Both the position numbers and the translations under genes were made by a program. 64,000 nt of DNA, from the NCBI RefSeq assembly GCF_000702265.1, contig NZ_KL370881.1:522363-586362 (forward strand), given 5' to 3'. Under the pieces are notes generated by a model, which was not told the DNA's origin, made no database searches, and saw nothing but the letters and a program-made list of their open reading frames with translations. Source of the stretch: Butyrivibrio sp. NC2002. GTDB taxonomy: Bacteria > Bacillota > Clostridia > Lachnospirales > Lachnospiraceae. This document shows positions 25,918-32,729 of this stretch, one piece after another. The first letter of the stretch is position 1. Each line of letters opens with the position of its first letter.

Positions 25918-27153
25918 ATGGGCTACAGGTCAAGCGGCAACCTGACGGTAGATGCCATGGGAAGCATAGCCATAAGCGGCAATGTTATACCCGAAGAATG
26001 GTATAAGCATATTCTGAAACCTACCACGGGAAAGCCTTATCTGTTGGCAATTACTATATTAGCTGATCTCGTATATTGGCATCGCCCTACTGAAGTCAGA
26101 GACGAAAGGACAGGCGAAGTAATTGGATGGAAAAAGAAGTTTCATGGGGAGATGCTCCAGAAGAGTTATCAGGAGTATGCAAATAAATTTGGTGAGTCAA
26201 AAAAGACAATCAAGCTTGCTTTTGATCAGCTTGTGGAGATTGGTGTCATCAAAAGATTTTTTTACAATATAGAATACTCCAACGGAAGAACTATTCCAAA
26301 TCAAATGTTTATTGATCTGAATATATTGGTTTTGAAAGAAATCTCATATCCAAAGGAAGAAGGCGGCACTACTTCAAAGCAGGTTTCAAGAAAATTAGTG
26401 CCAAGTAATTGTAATGAAAGTGCCGAGAATGCTGATGAAATGGGCGTTCTGAATGATGCTGAAAAAACAGACGGGATATCAGGACAAAATGAGGAGGATA
26501 TACTGACAAATTTGTCAGGATACCCTGCCGAAAATGTACCCATATCCCAGCCCGAAATTTCAGTATATGGTGACAGTAATGAAATGGAATCCTGCAATTA
26601 TGAGGATGGATATCCCTCCGGGAACTTCCGGACAAATACAAATAATACTACAAATAATATTTACAAAGATCACATCATATCTATCACGCAGGAGACTCCT
26701 GTGCAGAGACAAAGGCGGGAAGAGATTGATGCGATAAGACAAAAAACAGAATTTTGGGATCAACTGATAAAAAGGCATATTAACTACGATTGGCATATGG
26801 AAAATGACGATGTTACCAGACGTGAAGATTATCATGAGTTATATTTGATCATGCACGATGTTATGTGTGGAGAGCACTCTGGACCAATGATTGTCAATAA
26901 AACACCGATGGATCCGGAAGAGGTGAAGCGCAGATATTTACAGCTTAATGATTCTCATCTTGAGTACGTTATAGACAGGCTTCACGATAATCCGAACCAG
27001 GACGGTATCAGGGATATCAGGTCATATATGATTACCTGTCTTTATAATGCCCCTGCGACTATTGGGCAGTATTATCAGCAGTGGGTAAACCATGATAATA
27101 CAAATGGCGTATTTCTGAAAAACCGGAAGGAGAATGAAGGGTATGAGGATTAA
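25918..27153 (+). CDS. RepA-like replication initiator with DUF6017 domain
   Basis: A 411-residue protein. The N-terminal 140 residues have a winged-helix look (FGESKKTIKLAFDQLVEIGVIKR), typical of replication initiators and replisome organisers of Firmicutes elements. An Asn/Glu/Ser-rich linker follows to about 255, and the C-terminal 150 residues match the DUF6017 domain (INYDWHMENDD, then YHELYLIMHDV). The position just after parAB supports a role in replication of the excised element. A GAGGAGGAG site precedes the ATG. A perfect 16-base palindrome lies inside the linker-coding part, at 26503-26518. Confidence 0.75.
   Translation: MGYRSSGNLTVDAMGSIAISGNVIPEEWYKHILKPTTGKPYLLAITILADLVYWHRPTEVRDERTGEVIGWKKKFHGEMLQKSYQEYANKFGESKKTIKLAFDQLVEIGVIKRFFYNIEYSNGRTIPNQMFIDLNILVLKEISYPKEEGGTTSKQVSRKLVPSNCNESAENADEMGVLNDAEKTDGISGQNEEDILTNLSGYPAENVPISQPEISVYGDSNEMESCNYEDGYPSGNFRTNTNNTTNNIYKDHIISITQETPVQRQRREEIDAIRQKTEFWDQLIKRHINYDWHMENDDVTRREDYHELYLIMHDVMCGEHSGPMIVNKTPMDPEEVKRRYLQLNDSHLEYVIDRLHDNPNQDGIRDIRSYMITCLYNAPATIGQYYQQWVNHDNTNGVFLKNRKENEGYED
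26503..26518. repeat. 16-bp perfect palindrome inside the rep gene
   Basis: CTGACAAATTTGTCAG is a perfect inverted repeat within the low-complexity linker of the RepA-like gene. Its GACAA/TTGTC arms resemble those of the two palindromes after 27478. Its role is unknown; a ParB or Rep binding site is possible. Confidence 0.5.
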
Positions 27154-27475
27154 GGAATGCTCAGTTATCTTTTTTAAAGAAATACTGATTCCGCTAATAG
27201 CGATAGCTGTAGTGCTATGCTTTGCATATCCGATATGCCATAAAGCAGAAGGTATGGACTATTTTCTGCTTTGGCTTATTGTAGGATTCCCCTTCGGAAT
27301 CAGACGTATGATGCTATGGCTTATCCCGCATAATTATGGGATTTCCGGCAGTATTGGAATTATAGGACTTGACTGTATCATAGGTGGAATTATAGGAGGA
27401 TTTGTTGTTATCTACATGATTGGGAGAAGCATAGTAGCTTTGGTCAGAATAATCATTACGATTGCATTTGGATAA
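27143..27475 (+). CDS. Small membrane protein, DUF6050-like
   Basis: About 110 residues from the ATG at 27143, placed ten bases after GGAAGGAG; an ATG at 27134 is too close to that site. It has three or four hydrophobic segments separated by short basic loops (WLIVGFPFGIRRMMLWLIP is the most distinctive). From memory this matches DUF6050, a small integral membrane protein family carried by Lachnospiraceae and Ruminococcaceae conjugative elements. It overlaps the end of the rep gene by 11 bases. The function is unknown. Confidence 0.65.
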   Translation: MRIKECSVIFFKEILIPLIAIAVVLCFAYPICHKAEGMDYFLLWLIVGFPFGIRRMMLWLIPHNYGISGSIGIIGLDCIIGGIIGGFVVIYMIGRSIVALVRIIITIAFG

Positions 27476-27477
27476 AG

Positions 27478-27498
27478 CTTTGGACAAGTTGTCCAAAG
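27478..27498. repeat. Palindrome 1 (candidate partition site or operator)
   Basis: CTTTGGACAAGTTGTCCAAAG is a perfect 10-1-10 inverted repeat (written as core TTGGACAA-G-TTGTCCAA with CT and AG flanks). It starts right after the DUF6050-like gene, and a second copy lies 58 bases further on. Confidence 0.65.
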
Positions 27499-27538
27499 GC
27501 TGCCATGGATGTAATCCGTAATATATGACAGTAAGCTC

Positions 27539-27553
27539 TGGACAAGTTGTCCA
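27539..27553. repeat. Palindrome 2 (second copy)
   Basis: TGGACAAGTTGTCCA is a perfect 7-1-7 repeat sharing the whole core and the following AAAGG with palindrome 1; centre-to-centre distance is 58 bases. Two equal sites downstream of parAB-rep suggest a protein-binding array, with parS or an operator the likeliest. Confidence 0.65.
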
Positions 27554-27586
27554 AAGGTTAAAGTTAAAAAATATATTTACAGCGAT

Positions 27587-27635
27587 AGGGAGCAGTTTTT
27601 GACCTCAATGGAGGAAAGAAGCTGCTCCCTTTTTT
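27587..27635 (+). terminator. Leader terminator ahead of the 226-aa gene
   Basis: A 9-bp stem (AGGGAGCAG at 27587-27595, CTGCTCCCT at 27622-27630) with a 26-base loop is followed by T5. It sits between the palindromes and the next gene's AAGGAGG site, an attenuator-like position. The same TTTACAGCGATAGG sequence that begins here also occurs at 23962. Confidence 0.75.
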
Positions 27636-27652
27636 GCGTTAAGGAGGTTTTT

Positions 27653-28333
27653 ATGTCAAAGGATTTGAAAACGCTTGTAGAGAAAGAGCTGGAAAAGGGA
27701 TCTACACCACTTGTGTTCGATAGCGTGATAGTTCCGCCGGAGGGCTTTCGTGAAATTGACAACAGAGAACGACTTCTGAATGTTCTTCAGTATCTTCTCA
27801 GGGTAAAGGAACACAGGAAGCTGATATGGAATGATACTCTCTCTGCCAACAATGTTTACATGGATGTATTCCTTGGAAAGAGAGATTTTCACAGAGCTGC
27901 GCTTATTACCGGAAGAGAAGAAATCTATCAGCATATCAACTGGTACGGAGGAAAACTGAAACCGGATTACAATGGCAAAACCGTAATAGAAACGGATATC
28001 TGTGCTTTTTCCATAGCAGAGGATGAATTGGAAAAATGCAGAAAGACCTACGAGGGAAAAGATGCCTATTCTTTCTATTTTGGAAAATATCAGATTCGCT
28101 CACTCTATGCGAATTGCCTTGAATACAGAAAGAATATGGCACGGGATGAGGATAAATCCCATGCGGCTGATGATGGTACACAGCAGGCGGCTTATGGAAA
28201 ATATACAGAGCTTTTTAGGCTGAACGATGATGTGATACGTGATGTGCTGTTCCAGTGCCTTCTGTTGGATGACTTGAAGATCGAGGACGGTACGATATTT
28301 GCAAATCTTTACACCATTTATCTTTTGAATTAA
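27653..28333 (+). CDS. Hypothetical conjugative-element protein
   Basis: About 226 residues from the ATG at 27653, behind a strong AAGGAGG; the frame is open further upstream, through the terminator. I do not recognise the family. The protein is soluble, with acidic and aromatic patches (YGGKLKPDYNGKTVIETDICAF, in the middle) and an ending in a helical segment of leucines. No signal peptide, membrane segment or catalytic motif is visible. It is the first gene after the partition/replication block and precedes the PcfB-like gene, a position that suggests an accessory DNA-transfer role. Its reading frame ends next to a short coding-like stretch in another frame. Confidence 0.65.
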   Translation: MSKDLKTLVEKELEKGSTPLVFDSVIVPPEGFREIDNRERLLNVLQYLLRVKEHRKLIWNDTLSANNVYMDVFLGKRDFHRAALITGREEIYQHINWYGGKLKPDYNGKTVIETDICAFSIAEDELEKCRKTYEGKDAYSFYFGKYQIRSLYANCLEYRKNMARDEDKSHAADDGTQQAAYGKYTELFRLNDDVIRDVLFQCLLLDDLKIEDGTIFANLYTIYLLN

Positions 28334-28446
28334 AAGTCCTGCGGGACGGAAAGGAACTATATGAGAAAAATATATTTGCGGAGGCTGCTGGTGCCTCCCT
28401 GGCTGTAAACATTACCAGAGGATAAACGAAAGACAGGAGGATGATG
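28334..28446. other. Gap with a short coding-like stretch in a shifted frame
   Basis: A frame open from about 28275 to a TAA near 28424 reads ELKVLRDGKELYEKN and then IFAEAAGASLAVNITRG. Its composition is protein-like, but it has no start codon. It may be the displaced end of the preceding gene after a frameshift, or chance. Confidence 0.3.
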
Positions 28447-28923
28447 ATGCAGGAAGAAGTAACACAGAAATCTATTGCCCTTGTGATCAGAACCTCCAAA
28501 CTGACCGCCGATGTGCTGAAGAAAGCTATGATTGCCTACTTAAATCATCTTAAGAATAAGCAGGCTAACTGGCATGGGAAGATTTCCGTAAAGAAGCTCA
28601 TGGGCAAGGATCAGGGTGCGAACACCATGGAAATAACGGAGAACAACATCAAATCCTTTGAGCGTGTTGCGAAGAAGTACAACGTTGATTTTGCCGTGAA
28701 AAAAGACAAGACCGTGGATCCGCCAAAGTATGTTGTTTTCTTCAAGGGCAGGGATGCCGACGTGATTGCGATGGCATTCAAAGAATTTGTGCATGGAAAC
28801 GAAAAGAAGCAGAACCGTGAATCCGTAAGGGATAGGCTGAACCGTTATAAGGAACTCTGGACTCAAACAATGAACAGGGAACGCGCCAGAGAAAAAACCA
28901 AGGATCGGGGACAGAGCCTATGA
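28447..28923 (+). CDS. PcfB-like DUF3801 protein
   Basis: About 158 residues. Three ATGs stand in a row after AGGAGG; the third, at 28447, has normal spacing. The protein resembles the DUF3801 family that includes PcfB of plasmid pCF10, which assists the coupling protein in recruiting the relaxosome. Residues about 1-110 form the conserved domain (KSIALVIRTSKLTADVLKKA; KVVAKKYNVDFAVKKD-like region). The C-terminus is strongly basic and carries ESVRDRLNRYK plus a final KDRGQSL, weak and strong echoes of motifs at the ends of other element proteins. Its stop overlaps the VirD4 start (ATGA), so they are translationally coupled. Confidence 0.8.
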   Translation: MQEEVTQKSIALVIRTSKLTADVLKKAMIAYLNHLKNKQANWHGKISVKKLMGKDQGANTMEITENNIKSFERVAKKYNVDFAVKKDKTVDPPKYVVFFKGRDADVIAMAFKEFVHGNEKKQNRESVRDRLNRYKELWTQTMNRERAREKTKDRGQSL

Positions 28924-30866
28924 GTAAGGTAGTAGACGGAATCTTAAAGGATTTAAAGAACATACCCGAATCCTTGCGGAAAAAGATGAAAGGCACGGAT
29001 AAGAATAAGCTGATCCGTATGAGCATTCCCTATGTTATCGTAGGATATTTCTGTGATAAGTCAGCATGGATGTTCAGACAGGTCGAGGGAGATTTATTTC
29101 CAAGACTTATGGATACGGCTTCAAGGCTGGGAGAAGCTTTTGCAAATCCTTTGCCGAGTTTCAATCCAATGGATCTGCTTTTTGGAGTAGCGTGTGGAGT
29201 TGGCTTTCGCCTGATCGTGTATTTCAAGGCGAAGAATGCCAAAAAGTTCAGACACGGAGTGGAGTATGGCAGCGCAAGATGGGGAAATGCCAAGGATATC
29301 GAGCCATATATGGATCCGGTATTCGAGAACAATATCATCTTAACAGCATCGGAGAGGCTGATGATGTCGGGCAGACCAAGCTCACCCAAGTATGCCAGGA
29401 ATAAAAATATCCTGGTCATAGGTGGAAGTGGCAGCGGAAAGACCCGCTTTTTCGTGAAGCCGAATTTGATGCAGATGCATAGTTCCTATGTAGTTACCGA
29501 CCCGAAAGGCACGGTTTTGGTTGAGTGCGGGAGGATGCTTAAAAAGGGCATTCCGCTCTTAGATGATAACGGTGCCGTGGTGAAGGATGACAAGGGAAAG
29601 ACTGTCTATCAGCCATACAAAATTAAGGTCCTGAACACAATAAACTTTGCACGCTCCATGCACTATAACCCCTTCGCCTACATCCGTAGTGAGAAGGATA
29701 TCTTAAAACTGGTAAACACGATCATAGTAAACACGAAGGGAGAGGGCCAGCAGTCCGGGGAAGATTTTTGGGTGAAAGCCGAGAAGCTGTTATATACGGC
29801 ATACATTGGCTTTATCTGGTATGAGGCTCCGGAAAAGGAACAGAATTTCTCTATGCTGATTGACATGATCGACGCCAGTGAGGCAAGAGAGGATGATGAA
29901 AGCTTCAAAAACCCTGTGGATCTGCTCTTTGATGAGCTTGAAGCAGAGAAGCCGAATCACTTCGCCGTGCGCCAATATAAAAAATATAAATTGGCCGCCG
30001 GCAAGACAGCGAAAAGTATTTTGATTTCATGCGGTGCAAGGCTTGCTCCGTTTGATATCGCAGAGCTTCGGGAGCTTACCAGTTATGATGAACTGGAGCT
30101 TGATAAGCTGGGTACTGAGAGGACGGCATTGTTTGTAATTATCTCCGACACTGATGATACCTTCAACTTTATCGTCAGTATCATGTACACCCAGTTGTTT
30201 AACCTGCTTTGCGAAATTGCAGACAATGTTTATAACGGGAGACTGCCCATCCATGTGCGATGCCTGTTGGATGAGTTCGCAAATATCGGCCAGATCCCAA
30301 AGTTCGAGAAGCTGATAGCGACCATCAGATCGCGTGAAATATCGGCTTCTATTATTTTACAGTCGAAGTCCCAGCTCAAGGCTATTTATAAGGACAATGC
30401 GGACACCATCGAAGGCAACTGCGACACGACCCTGTTTTTGGGAGGCAAGGAAAAAACGACCTTGAAAGAAATGGCAGAAATCCTTGGTAAAGAAACCATT
30501 GACCTTTATAATACCTCGGACACAAGAGGTACAAGCCAGTCCTATGGTCTGAATTATCAGAAGACCGGGAAAGAACTCATGAGCCAGGATGAGATAGCAG
30601 TCATGGACGGTGGGAAATGTATCATGCAGCTGAGAGGCGTGAGACCTTTTTTCTCAGATAAATACGATATAACGCAGCATAAGCAGTACAAGAAGCTGTC
30701 CGATTATGACAAGAAAAATGAATTTGACATTGAAAAATATGTCAAGAACCTCTGTCATGCGGTGGTTAAGCCGGAGGACAAGATGGATGCGGCATTTGAA
30801 TATGATGCCGAAACAGGAAAAATTGAACAGGTACAAGGCGAGAAGGAGGAGAAATCCCAAACCTGA
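28920..30866 (+). CDS. VirD4/TraG-type coupling protein
   Basis: A 648-residue type IV coupling ATPase that brings the relaxase-DNA complex to the secretion channel. Two hydrophobic segments lie in the first 110 residues, a Walker A GGSGSGKTRFFVKP follows near residue 165, and a Walker B-like segment (HVRCLLDEFANIGQIP) near 450 shows the conserved DEF. The C-terminus is acidic. It overlaps the PcfB-like gene by four bases. It is the standard start of the transfer operon in these elements. Confidence 0.95.
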   Translation: MSKVVDGILKDLKNIPESLRKKMKGTDKNKLIRMSIPYVIVGYFCDKSAWMFRQVEGDLFPRLMDTASRLGEAFANPLPSFNPMDLLFGVACGVGFRLIVYFKAKNAKKFRHGVEYGSARWGNAKDIEPYMDPVFENNIILTASERLMMSGRPSSPKYARNKNILVIGGSGSGKTRFFVKPNLMQMHSSYVVTDPKGTVLVECGRMLKKGIPLLDDNGAVVKDDKGKTVYQPYKIKVLNTINFARSMHYNPFAYIRSEKDILKLVNTIIVNTKGEGQQSGEDFWVKAEKLLYTAYIGFIWYEAPEKEQNFSMLIDMIDASEAREDDESFKNPVDLLFDELEAEKPNHFAVRQYKKYKLAAGKTAKSILISCGARLAPFDIAELRELTSYDELELDKLGTERTALFVIISDTDDTFNFIVSIMYTQLFNLLCEIADNVYNGRLPIHVRCLLDEFANIGQIPKFEKLIATIRSREISASIILQSKSQLKAIYKDNADTIEGNCDTTLFLGGKEKTTLKEMAEILGKETIDLYNTSDTRGTSQSYGLNYQKTGKELMSQDEIAVMDGGKCIMQLRGVRPFFSDKYDITQHKQYKKLSDYDKKNEFDIEKYVKNLCHAVVKPEDKMDAAFEYDAETGKIEQVQGEKEEKSQT

Positions 30867-30958
30867 GCCGGAGCCACACTTACAACTTCATAGGATGAAG
30901 CTAAACGGATCCTTGCGGATAAACCTGATGCGGATTCCACCCATAAAGGAAGCAGACG

Positions 30959-31102
30959 ATGAGCGCCTACCAAGCAAACATCATCATCTGCCTCAAGCGG
31001 GAATGGCATAACCAAACCCTGCGTTCATTTTATCAGATATGTGCGATATCGCATATAAAAAGGATAGATGAAGCAGGGTATTTTTATGCCTTCCAAAAGT
31101 AA
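30959..31102 (+). CDS. Possible 47-codon peptide between VirD4 and Maff2
   Basis: An ATG at 30959, preceded at a good distance by AAGGAAG, opens a 47-codon frame (start MSAYQANIIICLKREWHNQ, end DEAGYFYAFQK). The composition looks protein-like and basic. It runs straight through the inverted repeats of the gap, so its translation could influence hairpin formation, like a leader peptide. There is no family match from memory. Confidence 0.35.
   Translation: MSAYQANIIICLKREWHNQTLRSFYQICAISHIKRIDEAGYFYAFQK
31016..31085 (+). terminator. Possible long-loop terminator/attenuator
   Basis: ACCCTGC (31016-31022) pairs with GCAGGGT (31073-31079), followed by T5. The 50-base loop holds an inner 12-base palindrome. 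The stem is short, so an intrinsic terminator is only one reading. Confidence 0.4.
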
Positions 31103-31172
31103 CTATCAAAAATCAATTAACAAATTTGGAAGGAGGAAAAACTGGCTTAAAAAGTCAGTTTTAAACAAAATC

Positions 31173-31388
31173 ATGGCATTTTTTACTAATAGCGTAACAG
31201 CCCTTAAAACCGTCGTAACCGCCATCGGCGCAGGTGTAGCCGTATGGGGAATCATCAACTTGCTGGAGGGCTATGGTAACGATAACCCTGGTGCTAAATC
31301 TCAGGGAATCAAGCAGCTGATGGCGGGCGGAGGTATCGTAATCATCGCCCAGACGGTGATCCCTCAGCTTACTTCTCTCTTTTCATAA
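31173..31388 (+). CDS. Maff2 family element protein
   Basis: A 71-residue small membrane protein beginning MAFFTNSVTALKTVVTAIGAG with two hydrophobic helices around LLEGYGNDNPGAKSQGIKQLMAGGG. This is the Maff2 family of conjugative elements, a size and layout that resemble a VirB2-like pilin subunit, though that role is inferred from position. The ATG at 31173 lies 35 bases after the nearest strong ribosome site (AAGGAGG at 31131-31137); a hairpin between them (31139-31160) would shorten the distance in the folded mRNA. Confidence 0.85.
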   Translation: MAFFTNSVTALKTVVTAIGAGVAVWGIINLLEGYGNDNPGAKSQGIKQLMAGGGIVIIAQTVIPQLTSLFS

Positions 31389-31405
31389 GGAGAAAATCAC
31401 GATAG

Positions 31406-32278
31406 ATGAACACTATCGTTGAAAAGATTACCGAACTCATAAAGGAAATGCTGCAAGGTTGGGTAATGTCTAACCTCGAAGGAATGTTTACCGATGTGAA
31501 TACAAAGGTAGGAACAATCGCCGGAGAGGTTAGCCAGACTCCCAGCGCATGGAACGCAGGTATTTTCAATATGATCAAAAACCTGTCAGATACGGTCATC
31601 ATACCGATAGCCGGGATCATCATAACCTATGTGCTGTGTTACGAGCTGATAACGATGGTAATAGACAAGAACAACATGCATGAATTCGATACGAGCCTTT
31701 TCTTCAGATATCTTTTCAAGGCTTGCATAGCAGTAATGCTGCTTAGCAAGACCTCGGATATCGTTATGGCGATCTTCGATGTGGGTGGTCACATGGTAAG
31801 TGAGGCTGCCAGTGCCATCACGGGTTCCACTTCGCTTGATGTGGGAGCCACGATTCAGTCAATGTTTTCGTCACAGCTGTCAACCATGGAGATAGGCGAG
31901 CTGATAGGTCTTGGCATAGAAACGATGTTCTGCAGCTTTTGTATGAAGATCATGTCCGTTTTGATCACCGTCATATTATACGGGCGCATGATTGAAATCT
32001 ATCTTTATGTTTCGGTAGCGCCGATGCCTTTTGCAACCCTTGTGAACAGGGAGTGGGGAAGCATCGGGTCAAACTATATCAAAGGATGCATAGCACTGGC
32101 TTTCCAGGGATTTTTCATTATGGTTTGCGTGGCAATCTACGCAGTCCTTGTAAATGCTGTGGCAGTGGCTTCAAATCTGCACTCGGCACTTTGGCAGGTA
32201 ATGGCTTATACCGTTGTCCTGTGCTTCTCCCTGTTTAAGACCGGATCACTTGCGAAGAGCATCCTTCACGCGTCGTAG
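31406..32278 (+). CDS. TrbL/VirB6-like conjugation membrane protein
   Basis: 290 residues with five to six membrane helices (for example TVIIPIAGIIITYVLCYELI, LFKACIAVMLL, MKIMSVLITVILYG, GFFIMVCVAIYAVLV). It corresponds to the inner-membrane channel component of Gram-positive type IV systems, VirB6/TrbL-like. The amphipathic N-terminus (MNTIVEKITELIKEMLQGW) is typical of the Lachnospiraceae form. It follows Maff2 by 17 bases and is followed by the PrgI-like gene. Confidence 0.88.
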   Translation: MNTIVEKITELIKEMLQGWVMSNLEGMFTDVNTKVGTIAGEVSQTPSAWNAGIFNMIKNLSDTVIIPIAGIIITYVLCYELITMVIDKNNMHEFDTSLFFRYLFKACIAVMLLSKTSDIVMAIFDVGGHMVSEAASAITGSTSLDVGATIQSMFSSQLSTMEIGELIGLGIETMFCSFCMKIMSVLITVILYGRMIEIYLYVSVAPMPFATLVNREWGSIGSNYIKGCIALAFQGFFIMVCVAIYAVLVNAVAVASNLHSALWQVMAYTVVLCFSLFKTGSLAKSILHAS

Positions 32279-32297
32279 AACGGAGGTGACTAAAAAC

Positions 32298-32729
32298 ATG
32301 GCAATCGCAGTTGATGTGGCAAAGGACCCGAAGGCGATCAAGTCGAAATTCATCGGGAATTTCACAAAGCGTCAGGTTATTTGCTTTGGAGCGGCTGCCG
32401 TGGTGGGAGTACCATTTTATCTTCTGACAAGAAAGGTAATCGGGACGGACGTGGCTGCCCTCATGATGGTGGCAGTCATGCTCCCGTTCTTCTTTATAGC
32501 AATGTATGAAAAGGACGGAGTGCCTGCGGAGCAGTATTTGAAGCAGGTTATTGAGATGAAATTCATCCGGCCCGGGATAAGAAGGTACAAGGTGGAAAAC
32601 CTCTACGAGCAGTTAAGAGAAAGAGAATCTATGGAAAAGGAGGTGGAAGCTCTTGAATGCAAGCAAAAAAAGTGGAAAGAAGAGCGTTACGGCAAAGTCT
32701 CAGAAAAGCACAAAGAATCCGAAGAATAA
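32298..32729 (+). CDS. PrgI family (VirB3-like) protein
   Basis: About 143 residues from the ATG at 32298 (ribosome site GGAGGTGAC); the frame extends upstream into the TrbL-like gene without a site. Two adjacent membrane helices occupy about residues 30-75 (QVICFGAAAVVGVPFYLL, VAALMMVAVMLPFFFIAMY), followed by a charged cytoplasmic helix. This is the PrgI/VirB3 layout, a small partner of the VirB4 ATPase, whose gene starts inside the end of this one. Confidence 0.88.
   Translation: MAIAVDVAKDPKAIKSKFIGNFTKRQVICFGAAAVVGVPFYLLTRKVIGTDVAALMMVAVMLPFFFIAMYEKDGVPAEQYLKQVIEMKFIRPGIRRYKVENLYEQLRERESMEKEVEALECKQKKWKEERYGKVSEKHKESEE

Larger units (their letters stand above)
30867..31172. other. VirD4-Maff2 gap with possible leader peptide and hairpins
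   Basis: This gap of about 306 bases contains a 47-codon frame, a 12-base palindrome TGCGATATCGCA at 31042-31053, a terminator-like inverted repeat (31016-31079 plus T5), and a ribosome site far from the Maff2 start. The concentration of structured elements suggests a control point between the coupling gene and the channel genes. Confidence 0.5.

Noticed and set aside
27478-27553. Reading the two palindromes as the start of a CRISPR or iteron array
   Set aside because: Only two copies exist, 58 bases apart. There is no regular spacer series, and no cas gene is in the window.
30706-31011. A 101-codon plus-strand frame over the VirD4 end
   Set aside because: It overlaps the VirD4 C-terminus in another frame, with a Lys/Arg/Met-rich sequence and no start signal.
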